DNA from: Garcia nutans
Lineage: Eukaryota > Streptophyta > Magnoliopsida > Malpighiales > Euphorbiaceae
NCBI GenBank assembly: GCA_947685225.1
Contig: CANTUV010000004.1
Span: 17,577,001-17,641,000 of the forward strand
Direction of reading: 5' to 3'
DNA length: 64,000 bases
Part shown: positions 44,422-56,884 of the stretch, piece by piece
Layout of the letters: each line of letters begins with the position of its first letter
Position numbering within the stretch: position 1 is the stretch's first letter
The notes under the pieces: generated by a model
Databases searched by the model: none
What the model was told of the DNA's origin: nothing
Seen by the model: only the letters and a program-made list of their open reading frames with translations
Translations under genes and position numbers: made by a program

Positions 44422-45353
44422 CACTATAAGATTTACCATATATAACTACGAAAGATATTATGCCTAAAACAATAAAATACTGTAACTAAATAATTTTGTC
44501 ACAAAACTTTAATTTGTAGCCTATCGTAACTACAAGTGGCACAGCTAAAACTTAGCTATAGAATTTACTTATTTTATAGCTTTTTTTATTTTATTTTCGC
44601 TACACATTAACATATAAAGGGGCTAAAAATAGTTAAATATTTTGCTACTAAACTATTTCGTTGTAGTAAAATGCACAATTTTTTTGCTATGAAAATCAAA
44701 TTGTGTAGCAAATATTAATTATTATAAATATGTCGATTTCTTAGCTATAACTAAAGGAACCTGACCACCATCTCCATACTTGTTCTTGTCAAACTATCGG
44801 CTTTGTTATCACTTGTTGGCGCCGGGAAGCTAACTTATTTGGGATATTCTTCTTGAGTCTTGTGAGGAAATACACTTATTAACTTGACTCCATATTTTAA
44901 ATGAAACCTTAAAGCAATAGGTTTTGGGTCTTTTCAACTTATATATCCCTCATTATATCTATTTTTTTCCAATGTGGGATTCCTCTTACAATAATTGAAT
45001 AACATCAACTAGCTACAAATATGAAAAATTTATAGTTATTATCCTATATTTTTAGCCACAAGTTAATTTTTCATTGCTAATAATGAAAATAATTGCTATG
45101 AAAATTTTACATTCATAGTTAAAACATTTGATTTGCTACTATGCCAAAAATGATGTAGCTAAAAGCTAATTATTACTACGACAAATGAAAATTTAAATAA
45201 AAATTGAGAATTTATTTTGAGAGACTATTTTTCATAGCTAATAAAATTATAGTTAGTTATAAATAATATATTCTATGGCTAATATTATACATTAGCTTCT
45301 ATCAAAAATTTTATAGCAAACATTCATAGCTATAGATAATAATTATTGTAGTG
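44422..45353. mobile_element. Non-autonomous CACTA-type DNA transposon, 932 bp
   Basis: Begins CACTATAAG and ends TTATTGTAGTG (reverse complement CACTACAATAA), flanked by a 3-bp ATT duplication (44419-44421 and 45354-45356), the CACTA signature. The subterminal regions hold many copies of TAGCTA-type motifs in both orientations, as CACTA elements do for transposase binding. There is no transposase ORF. The core (44755-44990) is unrelated AT-poorer sequence with GGCGCCGGGAAGC. Confidence 0.8.
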
Positions 45354-46553
45354 ATTGGAATATGGATATTTGATAGAATTATGGACCTAAGTGATTTGAA
45401 AAAATAATCATTGTTGAAAACCTATTTTTTGTAGAATTAATATGATTTTAAACTTATTTTTCACATTAACCAATTATAAAGTTATTTTCATAATATTTAA
45501 AGCATATTAAGATGGTAAAAACTAATCTTTAGAATTTTTAAGGAAAAACCTAGTTTCGAAAATTTGGACCACCCTTTGCCTCGATTTAATGCGGATTGCA
45601 TTTTTAAGCTAAATTTGAGAAATATTCAATGTAATCCCATTTTTTACTATATTTAATATGGAAATTCAATATTTTGGGTAAACAATGAAATTTTCTTTTA
45701 TTACACCTTATTTACCTCAAAAAACATACCCATTCAGTTTGGTCCCTATTTTGTTCCTAACATGATTAATTAGACTCAATTTCATAATTAATTATAAAAT
45801 TTGGTATTTTTGAATAATTATGAAACAAGATAAAGCTTTTATCATGAAAATAGAATTTTACCTCAATTTGCGTGCAATATCAGTTTAGTCCCTCTCAGAC
45901 ATGTCCTAATTGTCTTATAATGATGTTCTATGATTCTCTGTTATTTGGATGTGATGTGGGATCTATGATATCATATGAACATTTCTGCTTAAGTTAGCTA
46001 CTTATTTGACGTTACTTTAGTTTTGATGTCCTAAATGTTTTGGATACACTTTTATTTTTATTTTTAGATTAATGTATAGGAAATCCTATCAAATGCAAGA
46101 GCATGTTTCCATCATTGATGAATGCTTATTTTATTTTTATTTTGTTTATTGGTCTGGACATTACCATCCCATATATAAAATTCTATTTGATGCAATAAAA
46201 TTTTTCTCAGTTGCAATTTGCATACTCTTATTGTTTATGTAGTGAATGATACTTTTGATATCTTTTAATAATATAATATTAAAACCTGAAAAGGAGGTCG
46301 GTTCTAATAAACTGAGCATATAGAGATAATAGGATATGTCCTATTGTAGCTATGAGTACCTAATTTTCTGAAACCAGTAAGGGGTTAGGGATTCCTTAAG
46401 AATTAAGTCACTACCCCCTTCTTTATTTTTTCAGTCTATCTGGGCAGTGACTCCCTTTCTCCAGACTTAGGTCCGTGTTTTCTAAAGTTACGAGCTTGGA
46501 CAATACTGAATATGCAATCATCGAGAGTCGAGAATAAAATCTTTGTCTAACAT

Positions 46554-46571
46554 TGGTGACTCCACTAAGGA
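46554..46571 (+). other. Primer-binding site of the decayed Ogre/Tat-like element
   Basis: TGGTGACTCCACTAAGGA; two bases differ from the site at 51792. It resembles the tRNA-Arg type site described for Ogre/Tat elements. Confidence 0.75.
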
Positions 46572-48239
46572 TAAGAGAAATTAATTCCGTTGGTGCTAGT
46601 ATTATTTTATTTGCAAATATCATTAGTATTATTCTTGCATCAATAGTTGCATGGGTGCATGTGTTAGGACGCCCGTTATTAGTTGTGTTATGTGTGAGAG
46701 AAGAGTATCGTGCTTCCACTCAAGGTACGAAGAACGATCATTTCATAACTACTCGCAGCCTCATACTTTCAGGTATATCTTATTATGGGGACCTTTAGCC
46801 TTTAACACCTTCAGGACAAAGCCCATATATTTGTAGCCTAGTTACTTCCTTTTAGGATTTCCTTTTTTATTTTTCATGTTTTGTGCTTCACATTTGAAAC
46901 TTCTTAGCTTTGATTAACTTATTTGATTCAATTTTTTTCAATTTTGATGCAATTATGGTTATGGGCCCGAAAATAGTTTCTCAAAATTATTTTGATGGAT
47001 CTTTTGCCCTAACACATTTTTTAAAGGTTTTAAATTGTGATTGAGGCCTAAATTGTTGACTTTTCCAATTTTTCATACTACCTCGATCTTTTATAGCATT
47101 TTCCAAACTATTTTATAGGGCCCAATAGATTTATTTGATCTATGGGATAAGGCCCAAAGCTATTTTTTCACTATCTCAATGGGATAAATTCATTTGTTAT
47201 ATACCAATGGGCCAAGGCCCAAAATGTTTTGATGACCATTTGAGCCCAAGTTGTTTCTACCATAGATCAAAGCAAAAAGCCAAATAAGTTTATAGGTAGG
47301 CCCAATTTATTTTGCTTAATGGACTAAGACCAAATCAATTTTCATCACCAACATGAGCCTTAATATTTTTTTTCCTCACTAATGGTCAAGGACTAAGTCA
47401 TTTTTTTCATGAAAATCTAGTTTAAATCTCCACATGGGATTGAGCACACCATCTTTTTCAAATTGAGCATAAAATCCCTTTCAATTGAATCTTAGTCACA
47501 TGGATCTTAAATCATTATAGCCCAAACTATCCTTTGCATGTCCTTCAAATTAAAATTATTTGACCCATGTCCAAATGCCAAAATCTCTTTTCCCTTATCA
47601 CATGGGCCTCATACATTTTTATGGGATTTAATCCAAAACAACCCCTCTAATTTGGGCTTAGATTAAGCAATCATCTTTTTCAACTTGAGCCTCGATATGG
47701 AATCATTTTTCCCACAAATCTTATTTCTAAAAATCAGTTTTGATTTCATGACCTCAATTAGATCAATCGAGAAATAATAGAGTAAATTGTGGGTTTAATT
47801 CTAGCCAACAAGTTTGAATCATGGAAATTTATTTGTGGCATGCGATTTTAATTGTTTCATTAAATTTGCTTAACCCATTTTGAAATAAATTTATTTATTG
47901 ATTTATAATCCCAAATTTTACTAAAAAGTAATAAAAATGCTGTTAAAAATAGAAGAATCTTTTGAAAACCTTTTGGGATTTTATTTCAAATTAACTAATT
48001 TGTTTCAATCGGGTTTCTAAATTTTGGTGCCACAATTAGGAGTATCTCATCTTGAGAGAATAAGGTTCTTTGAAGCAAATTACCCCTTGATGGTAATTCT
48101 GCTAAACCAAAACATCTAGGAAAAGGGCCTTAACTATCTATGTGTGGGAGGAATAAGGGTGAAAGGATAGCCAGTATAAGCTCTATTGTCTATTTCTTTT
48201 TTTACTATGCATTCTTACATTCATGCATCCATACATCTC
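46572..48239 (+). other. Decayed interior, untranslated region before the gag relic
   Basis: No usable frame. Repeated GGGCC-containing phrases (for example TGGGCCAAGGCCCAAA near 47210, GGCCCAAT, GAGCCCAAG) recur every 50-100 bases. The last part (48025-48120) matches the region just before gag in the second element near 52690-52760 (ACCCC(A/T)TG(A/T)TGGTA). Confidence 0.55.
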
Positions 48240-49150
48240 ATGCACATGTTGACTTGCATTGTCGAGGAACAATAACCTTCACGCAGTTGAGAAAAGAGCT
48301 AGCAATAGAAGTGACCTAAGAAGTGTGTCTATAGATTGTGCACTAACACAGATGGATTTTGATCAAGTTAGAACTATGATTCAAAGGATGATGACTTCCA
48401 AGATTATTTAGTCCAAAGATTAAATGGCCAAGCTTTTGGGGCAGATGGGTAATGTTAGTGATAATGAAGAAGCTTTAGGAAGCATTGCGAGAGGGAAGGG
48501 TAAAGAACCTATAATGACCACTGATGAGAAGAGATAGGGTGATCTAGAAGAATTTATGCAATTTAGGGTAGCTGAAACCCACACTTAAGTAAAAGTGTCC
48601 AAATTGGATATAACAACCCAACCTCAAAGTGTCTCTAATCTACTCATGCCCATGTCAAAGATACTTGAGATATTGCAAGTAAAAGGGCTACTCTTTCCAT
48701 TGATGCCAAAGCCCTTATATAAGCCATTTCCTCCATGTTTTAATTCTAATACTTTCTGTCGGATCCATCAGAAAGTTGGGCACCACACTGATAAGTATCC
48801 CAAACTGAGGTAAGAGATCATCAACTTTGAGGAGCCAAAGAAGGAAAAGGATGGTGCACCTTGTTATGAAGATATTTGGGTTAATGAAGAAAAGGACATG
48901 TCACCATTCTTTCACTATCCAAAGAAAGGGAAGGAGGTGTGGAAGGAAGATAAAGATGCAATTCAGAAGGAGATGAGGTATGATGTAAAATCAGTTTCAG
49001 TAATTAATAAGCAAGATGTCAGAAACATTGTGAGGAAAGTTATAGGTGAAGAGATGAAAGACATAGTCAAATAGTATGTAGCAGAATTTGAAATCACACA
49101 AGCTATTAATAAGCAAGTAGAAGAAATCATGGAGATGCTCGCATTTGATA
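48240..49150 (+). pseudogene. Relic of an Ogre/Tat-like gag
   Basis: Stops and small deletions break the frame. The best piece (48595-48813) encodes KGLLFPLMPKPLYKPFPP and a CRIHQKVGHHTDKYPKLR segment that aligns with the gag C-terminus of the second element (54040-54180). An acidic/lysine-rich tail follows. The conserved capsid core is missing. Confidence 0.75.
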
Positions 49151-49615
49151 ATTTATAAAATGTAGCATTATAAATGTGTATATATCAAGTGAATAAATTA
49201 AGTAAAAATATAATTTGATTAATTATCAAAGAAAATCTCTGGTATAATTTTGCCAGAGTTTTATTTGTAATTCCAATAAATCCCAAATTATCAAAAACAC
49301 AGCCTGCATAAAAATTATACTCTCAAAATTCACACTTTTATAAAAACCCAACACTTATCCATACTACATTCAAGTATTTATCTCTCATATATGAAGTACT
49401 TTGATTACATTTACAATACCAAAATCTTATTTACATTTTACAAACTATTACAATGTATTGTACAAAATTCTTTAAACATCCCATGCATTATGAAACACCA
49501 AATATGTAGGTCTTATGGTAAAACAGTACCTTCAACATTAATCCCAAAACTCATACTTGTTTAGAACTATCTGCACTTCCATACTTATCACTTCAATTGC
49601 CTGCTTGATGCATCT
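49151..49615 (-). repeat. Fragment of a solo-LTR-3-like LTR, truncated by the next element
   Basis: The reverse complement matches the end region of solo LTR 3 (about 42340-42740): for example TTTGGGATTTAT, AAATAAAACTCTGGC and GCCATAAGACC-like stretches in the same order. It stops where the LTR at 49616 begins, which indicates nesting. Confidence 0.65.
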
Positions 49616-51790
49616 TGTAGACCCTTAATTTTTGACCCAATCCGATCCAACATGCTTTATTTAGTCCAAAATGATTTTTGTTGTTTAATTGGTCCAAAAT
49701 AATTTTAATTAAATAATTTTTACCTTAGTATCTAATTTTTAGTAGTAAAAAATGAAAATAAACAAATAAAAAATAAAAATAAAAATAAAAATAAAAATAA
49801 AAATCGGAGTCGGAAAAAAAATCGGCAGCGAAAAGTGGTCGCGCGGGCCAGTCGGGCCAACAGTGGGCTGGCACGCCCACGGGTCCGTCACCAGAATTTT
49901 CGCCAGCGCAAATTTTTCAGCTGCATTTTTTAGACTTCTAATCCAATTAGGTTATAATTTCTTTTTTTTATTATTATTACTTACCTTAATTAATTAGGAA
50001 TAAACAACCTAAAAACCACTATAAACAATGACCAATTAAACCAAATCAAGGGAGGAAAAACTTTTCATGATAGCTTTAGGTTTTGAAACCAAATCAAGGA
50101 AGGAAAGGGAAAACTCAATTCAATTGATATTTATAGCAGCAGTAGCACAAAAAAAGGGAGAAGAAAAGAGGCAATCAAAGCTTGTCTTTGGAGTTAGTTC
50201 ATCCAAGAAGAGTTATTTTTTGGAGAATCAACAAAAGAAGGTATGTTTTAATTTTTTTGATTTATGTTTTACAATAGTCAAATCTATAAAATTTAAGTTT
50301 TTTAAATAAAAAATCTTAGAGTTTTAATTTAATTTTTCCAAGTTTAGAACATTAAAAACGTGACTTTCTTTTCTAAAAGGACTCAAAATTGTTATTTTTT
50401 CTTCTTAAAAACCTTAAAACACTCATTTAACATATTTTTCTACAAAACCAAAATAAAATTCTGTTTCTATTAAAATTTTAAATTAGGTTCTTTTTCATTG
50501 AAAAAACCTTAAAAAACATCTTTTCTACTTATAAAAACTTCAATTCATGTGTTTAAATTCATAAAATCTCATAAAATATCAAGTTGCTATTTAAAACCTT
50601 AAAATTAAATTCCTTGGCCGAGAACCCCAAATTCAAAGCCTAAAATCCAAAAATCATCTTTTAAACCTAAAGTAATAAACCCTAACCCTTTTAAAACCTT
50701 AAACCCTAATTTTTATGAACTTTAAACCCTTTAAAACATAAAAAAACATAAAAACATAAAAAACTCAAAAAAGCTACAGTAGCTCAATTTACTATTTTAA
50801 AAACATGAATTAAAAAATATTTCAAAAGTGTCTAAAACTCAAGTTTTATTATTTCATCATTCAAATCTTAATTTGTTTAATCAAAGTGTCTTGCTAACCT
50901 TAAAAAAACATAAAACCTAATCTATTTTAATTACCTAAAAAGTCACATAGCTTAAACTTTAGAATTTCCAAAGCCTTAACACATGAGATAAAGAATCCTA
51001 AATAGAAATAGTAGCTATACTTGAACTTTTATTTGTTTTATTCAATTCCATATTTATTTATGCTTTGATTTATTTCTTATACTTTAATTTATTTAATTTC
51101 AATACTTGATTTATTTAATTTATCATGGATGGATGTTTGTTTTATATTTTGGTTAATACTTTTAATGAATGATTTATATATTATGGATGATTATTTACCT
51201 TTATTAATTAATTTAGACTTCCAAAAGTTGTAAGAGGTATGTTTCCACTTGGTGGGTACCTCATTAGTTAAACATCATGTAATTTAATTTTCTCTTCTAT
51301 TTTAGAACTTATGTAAAGGGCATGTTTCTACCTTTTGGTGGGTGTCCTACTTAGGCATGTGATGTAAGGACATGTTTCCATCCTTGGATGGGTGTCCATT
51401 TATTTGTTTTGTTTTGTTTGGACATTGCTTTGATTTTAATATAATGATGCTTTCTTTTTATTGTGTGTAGTATGGATAATGTTATTATACTTAAGAATTT
51501 TATAATATTAAGACCTGTAAAGGATGCCGGTTCCAATGAACCGGGCTTTGTGGGGGGGTGCTGGGCCATTTCTCACATTCTCCTCACGTACCCAATTTTC
51601 CGAACCCATTAGGGGGTTGGGGATTCCTTAGGAATCTAGTCATCCACCCCTTTCTTTTTTCTGGCCCGTTCGGGTGGCGACTTCCTTTTCTCCGGACTTA
51701 GGTCCGTGTTCTCTAAGGCCCCGAGCCTAAACAGTGCCGAAGTCGCAAGAACCATTCCACCGGGAGTGGGGGCAAAAATCCCCGCTCACA
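49616..51790 (+). repeat. 5' LTR of the second Ogre/Tat-like element
   Basis: Begins TGTAGACCC, ends CGCTCACA, directly followed by the primer site; 2175 bp. A GC-rich patch (49800-49900, GGGCCAGTCGGGCCAAC, GGCTGGCACGCCCAC) is followed by an AT-rich body and a GC-rich end (51515-51790) that is well conserved with the decayed copy (46290-46552). The left edge is inferred from the TG start and the break in the older LTR fragment; no target duplication could be checked because the right end is not in the window. Confidence 0.75.
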
Positions 51791-51791
51791 G

Positions 51792-51809
51792 TGGTGACTC
51801 CACTGGGGA
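51792..51809 (+). other. tRNA-Arg-like primer-binding site
   Basis: TGGTGACTCCACTGGGGA, one base after the LTR. It resembles the primer site known from Ogre/Tat elements, which use tRNA-Arg. Confidence 0.8.
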
Positions 51810-52674
51810 TAAGAGAAGTTGATTCCGTTGATCTTTATATTATTCTATTCTTTCTTATAATGATATTATACATTGCATCATATTAGATTGCATTGTGTGC
51901 GTGAGTTAGGACGCCTGTGTTACCCATGTTATGTTATGTAAGGGATACCATACTTTCACTCAAGGTATGGAGATCGAGCATGGCATAACCACTCATAGCC
52001 TTGTACCGTTTGGTATATACTTGCTATGGGAACCTAAGCCTTTTTACCCAAAGACTAAAGCTCATGTAATTGGCCTAGTTACTTTCCTTAGGTTTTTACC
52101 CCAAATGCATGTTGTTTGACTATGGTTAATTTATCTTAGTCTAAATCATGACCTATTTGGTTTGTTCTTTTTCTAATATGACCCAAGTACATTTGCAAGC
52201 TCAAAATAAATTTTTTTCTTTAAAATCCAAAAGACCAAAACTATTTTCAAAACTTTTTAAGATGGTCTTTGGACATAAGACTTTTCTAAAAATAAATAAA
52301 AAATTCTTTTGGCTCATGGCCCAAATACTAAGCCCAAAATCCGTTTTTCTAAAATCTTTTACAATGGGCTTAGAAACAAAATTATTTTCACCCAACTATT
52401 TTTTACAAAGAGCTTGCAAAAATATTTAGGTCAATTATGAAATACCATAAATCAATTTTGGGCCTAGTTTACACCAAGAATAAATTAACCATGGGCTTGT
52501 TTTTTGGCATGAACCATTAGTTACTCTTTCCAAGTGAGAAATCTATTTATAATAAACCTCTTAATTTTGTTTTAATCCAACATAGCATAAAAGCTACTTT
52601 GGTTGGTTGAATGGATTAAAACCTAATTAATAGGAATTATCATGGATTGATTTCCATTTTCGAAAATATAACTA

Positions 52675-54354
52675 TTGGTTGAAACGTCCAAGGGAATTAT
52701 TCGAAAGCAAGATACCCCATGTTGGTATTTTGTTAACCATATGCCTAGGAAAAGAGACTCGCTATTCATGTGTGGATGTTATAAGGTTGGAAGGAACGTC
52801 CTAATTTGTCCTTGTTTGTCTATTGTTTGTGCATACATGCATACATTTGCATCTCATATCATTAATCCTCTCTGGCTCACAGCCCTGGATTACGAAAGTT
52901 CAAAAGCTTACGACAATCCGACCTACGTCGGAGATGAAGTATCTAGCAACGACTCAATCACTTGCTCACCTAAAGCAATGGAGCCTGAACAAATTCAAAG
53001 GATGGTGGATGAGGCCCTCAATGCCAAGATGGAAGAAATCAAAGAGGCCCTAGCTGAGACCATGAAGAACCAATTGACTGCAATCTTAGAGAATCATGCC
53101 GAGGCATCTGCTAGCACTAAGAAACCAAAGGACAAAGGGAAGACTAAAGTTAATGAAGTGGCTTTTGATGATGAAAAGGTGGTCATTGATGATGATGATG
53201 ATTGGGCTCAATACTACCAAGAGGTTCAAGAAAAGAAGAAAGAACCGAAGGCTGTTGAGAAAGCAACTATTGAAAAGACCGAGACATCTGATGTTGAAAA
53301 GATGATTACTGATTTAGAAAAGAAATTTGAAAAGAAGCTGAAAATCGAAGAGATGTCCGAAGTTGACAAGTTATTTGAACAAGATGATGAGGTCCCTTAT
53401 AAGTTCAAGATGCCTTCCTTTGCTAAGTACAATGGCACCGAAAATCCTCATCTCAACGTGAAGCAATATATCACTGCCATGCAATCTGCTCGAGCTACTA
53501 AGGCTCAAACCCTAAGGTACTTTATGCTCTCATTGGACCCTGTTGTCCAAAATTGGTTCAATACCTTAGATGATGAAATACAAAAGAGCTGGGATCTACT
53601 TTACAAAGCCTTCATCCAACAATATGGATATAATGTTGAGTTGGAAGTTACCTTAATGGAAGTGGAGTCCATTAGGCAAAGATCGAATGAGAATTTTGTA
53701 GATTATGTCAAGAGATGGAGAAACAAGGCTACTTTGCTCAAGAAAAGACCCGATGAATCTGATCAGATAAGGATGATCGTGAGAGGTGTCCTGCCCAATC
53801 TCCGCGAAAGGATGTCTCATACCCTTATAAGGGACTTCAAAGATCTTCTCCAAGCTGTTCTACAAATTGAAGAATGGGAAAGGGAGAAGAATCACTTTTC
53901 AATAAGAAGGAATGAGAAAGGGAACAACCAGCCTAACAATCAAAGCACACAAAAAGTTGATGTTAATGTAACCGGTCAAGGGAATAAAAGACAATTCTCA
54001 GAATTGGGGAAACCTTTATCTTGGGTTTTTAGCAAGCTGCAAAAGAAAGGGTTGTTACAACCATTAGCTCCTCGACCTCTACATAGTCCACTGCCACCAA
54101 ACTTCAATGCCGAGGCCTTCTGTCAATTTCATCAGATTCAAGGACATGAGACTGATAGGTATATCCGATTAAGGTATAAGATCCAAGATTTGATTGACAG
54201 TGGTAAGCTACCCAAGCCGGATAAGCCCAATACCAAGAACAACCCTTTGCCTAAGTTTGGAAGAGTACCTCCACTGGCAACCTTCATGGTGGGAAAAGGT
54301 TGGAAGAAGATTTTGTTTTATCATCCTTTCAAGATGGGGATATTGAAGATATGA
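52675..54354 (+). CDS. Ogre/Tat-like gag polyprotein
   Basis: A 559-codon open frame. The likely translation start is the ATG at 52978 (MEPEQIQRM), because the upstream codons look like leader. A coiled-coil-like Glu/Lys region follows. The capsid core (about residues 240-420) holds FKMPSFAKYNGTENPHLNVK, YFMLSLDPVVQNWF and FIQQYGYN. The C-terminal part has FCQFHQIQGHETDRYIRL followed by KIQDLIDSG (about residues 480-510), the zinc-knuckle-like segment of Ogre/Tat gag, where the last Cys of the usual motif is Tyr. It ends at 54354 without entering a protease. Family knowledge: gag forms the virus-like particle that packages element RNA. Confidence 0.85.
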   Translation: MVETSKGIIRKQDTPCWYFVNHMPRKRDSLFMCGCYKVGRNVLICPCLSIVCAYMHTFASHIINPLWLTALDYESSKAYDNPTYVGDEVSSNDSITCSPKAMEPEQIQRMVDEALNAKMEEIKEALAETMKNQLTAILENHAEASASTKKPKDKGKTKVNEVAFDDEKVVIDDDDDWAQYYQEVQEKKKEPKAVEKATIEKTETSDVEKMITDLEKKFEKKLKIEEMSEVDKLFEQDDEVPYKFKMPSFAKYNGTENPHLNVKQYITAMQSARATKAQTLRYFMLSLDPVVQNWFNTLDDEIQKSWDLLYKAFIQQYGYNVELEVTLMEVESIRQRSNENFVDYVKRWRNKATLLKKRPDESDQIRMIVRGVLPNLRERMSHTLIRDFKDLLQAVLQIEEWEREKNHFSIRRNEKGNNQPNNQSTQKVDVNVTGQGNKRQFSELGKPLSWVFSKLQKKGLLQPLAPRPLHSPLPPNFNAEAFCQFHQIQGHETDRYIRLRYKIQDLIDSGKLPKPDKPNTKNNPLPKFGRVPPLATFMVGKGWKKILFYHPFKMGILKI

Positions 54355-54356
54355 AA

Positions 54357-56884
54357 GAAAAAGAAGCTTAAACTCAATAAACTTTCCTTAGCTTGAATGT
54401 TTCTTTTCGATTTTACTTTCTTTAATTGGAACTATCATGTTTTTCAAATTTAAATTTGTTTAAATAAATTACTTTCATCAAAATTTTGTTGGTCTTTGTT
54501 CATTTTGGTGCTCAACCAATGAGGAATTTAGCTTGATGTTTATAAATTAATGTGTCTAGGCATCATGACTCGAATGACTTTACTAGATGAGGGAATTACT
54601 CTATAGCATTGAGTTGTGTATGCTTACTTAGAGAGGGCTCCTGCATAATTATCTTTGTCTAGGGCTTAGTCAGTCTTAGAACATGCTTTTACAAACTTTC
54701 GAGGTGAAATTGAACTCTGCTTATTTAAGGGAGAAATGATCTAGGCATTGTTTGATAAGCCAACAACTAGTATCCACCTTATTAAATATCAATCCCTAGT
54801 TGTCCCTTTGAGCCTTCATAAAATTTTAGCTTTCTTTTCATTGGCATATAACCTCAACAACCTATCTTGATACTTTTGACAAGTCTTATGATCACTAAGA
54901 TGAATAGGCAAGAAGATCAAAGAAAGCAATGATTAATCAAGATCATGTGGATAGTTGAAGTTCTCAAGACCATAAGGGTAGTTGAAGTTCTCCTAATATC
55001 TCCAATATATCAAGACAATATCAGAGTAACAAATGATTTATCCCTATTAAAGAAGATTTATGTCACTCCACTCATCCATTATTTGAAGCCAAGCTAGTAT
55101 AAACGAGACAACTCTTTCAGAGCTAGAGCCAGACAAAAGAAAAGAAAAAGAAAAGAAAAAAAAAGAGAAAAAAAAAGAAAGAAAAGAAAAAGAAAACCCA
55201 AAATGGTTCAAAAAGCCAACTGAGTTCTCTTTTACCTAAGACAACAAAAGGCTTCCATTTGGTTTATAAGGATGATTTGACTTGAATTGGTCCAACCCAA
55301 CCAAAGATTCAATTAAAATTGGAGAAAAAGGAGAAAGACCATTCAGTGCTTAAAAGTTTTGTACTTGACAGTCCTGCAAGGAAGAAGGACAAAATGATAA
55401 AATGATCAAAGAAAGGGAGGAGTAAGAAAAATGAAACGAAAGAAAAGGGAAAAGAAGAAAAGAAATGAATTTGGGAACCAAACTTTTTGCAAGGGCAAAA
55501 ACTGTCCTAGTAAGATCCAAATTAATGCTAAGAAGATAGAAAAAATTTGGAGTCTAGCAAGGTTGCCTCTAAGCTGCCTAAAATTTCAACAAGAAATTTG
55601 TAGTGTGAAGGTTTGTCCATTGTGTCACACTAGCTCCAATCTCAAAATGGCCTTCACTTAAGCCTGTTTCCCTCACAGACCCCATTTTAAGCCTATCAAA
55701 TACCTGTTGATCTCTCTTGGTAGGCAGAGTCTATTAGTGGAGATAGTTTGGATAAGCATGCATATGAGATAGACAATATTTAAACTCAATGAGACCTTTG
55801 GCCAAGTAATGTGTATGTGCCTATCTAAAGTGCAACAGTTCTTGCTTAAATAGAAATGATTCCTGAGTTTAAGTACGGTAACTAGGGTTGTCATGTTATA
55901 GATATGTTAATTTGGAAAATCAAGTCCTGAGGTGCATCGACATTAATTTGGCAAAGCCAACATTTGATTTCAAAATGAAAAATTCAAAAATTTCAAAAAA
56001 AAAAAAATAACAAAGCCTTCAAGTTAAGGTAAGTATGTTGAACCTCCAAAGGACACATTGAGCAAAGAAAATTATTATTGGCAAAGTTATGAAGAAACTA
56101 CCAATTGACATGCTGAAATATAGCTTGAAATAGATGAATCCCTGACTCTGCAACTTGGGATCTCCACCACTCATGTTTTCAACATCTTGAAGATAAAAGC
56201 CACAAATACAAAGCTTTCGATCATTCTAATGCAAGACTTGAACAAGCGTCAAAAGGGAACCAATGAGAACACTTATGCTGATCGCCTTATTCTGTGAGTC
56301 ATGGAACCACTGTAAGTATTATTCATGCATATCATGCATACATGAGCATGTCACATCACACTTTCTTGTCTTGTGTTGTCTATTCCTTGTCAAAATGAAC
56401 AGCAAGCCATCAAAAGAAGATATCAAATCAGGGGGCATAGAAAGCCCATTGCTTGAGAAAGCTCCAGTAATTTGCAAAGAGAAGAAATACGTGCTTGTGT
56501 GAAGAACTAGACAACAACAACATCAATCAGAGTCCGCATAGAAAAATCATGAGTTTGAGCCTACACAGGGGGCAAAGTTTCTCCTTTTCAATTTTTTGAG
56601 TTTATATACCAAATATTTTTAAACTCACTTACAAATATTTTTCCACACAGGGGGGCAAGGAGAGGATATAAGGTCCAATTAAAAATAACTAAATCTTTGC
56701 AAAAAGAAAGAACAAAAAAATGGAACAATAGAACTCTCAAAAGAATGAAGATGCAAAAGACAAAAGACCAATCCAGCTAAAAGAGCTGAAGACAGGGTGA
56801 AGACCCGATCTCAAAGGATGAAGATCCATTTTCAAAGGTGAAGACCCGATCTCAAAGGATGAAGATCCATTTTTAAGGGTAAAG
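54357..56884 (+). other. Non-coding interior after gag, no pol
   Basis: No protease, RT or integrase motif in any frame. Purine-rich runs (55130-55200, 55380-55460). The GGGGGCAA motif appears twice (about 56566 and 56650). Tandem ~50-bp repeats at 56790-56880. The sequence is cut at 56885 by the LTR of the second Tekay-type element, so the rest of this interior lies outside the window. Confidence 0.65.
56790..56880 (+). repeat. Short tandem repeat, ~45-50 bp unit
   Basis: GTGAAGACCCGATCTCAAAG followed by GATGAAGATCCATTTT occurs twice in succession. Confidence 0.85.

Larger units (their letters stand above)
42884..46552 (+). repeat. Decayed LTR region of an Ogre/Tat-like element (start not resolved)
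   Basis: The right edge is set by a primer site at 46554. The last ~300 bases (CCTGAAAAGGAGGTCGGTTC, GGGGTTAGGGATTCCTTA, ACTTAGGTCCGTGTT) align with the end of the LTR at 49616-51790. A TATA box TATATAAATA at 43771-43780 lies directly after an inverted-repeat array (43560-43760). I could not find the left LTR end; the earliest part may be other DNA. A CACTA-ended element is inserted at 44422-45353. Confidence 0.6.

Noticed and set aside
46553..46836. Plus-strand ORFs of 61-81 codons just after the decayed primer site
   Set aside because: They lie in a leader homologous to the non-coding leader of the second element (51800-52100), where they are not conserved.
50590..50770. Clusters of AAACCCTAA-like motifs (also 12500-12530, 26360-26380) as interstitial telomeric repeats
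   Set aside because: The copies are few, irregular and spaced by unrelated AT-rich sequence. At most they are telobox-like sites inside LTRs.
54357..56884. ORFs at 55431-55661 and 56263-56502 as small genes
   Set aside because: They lie in repetitive purine-rich retroelement interior and have no recognisable domain or start context.
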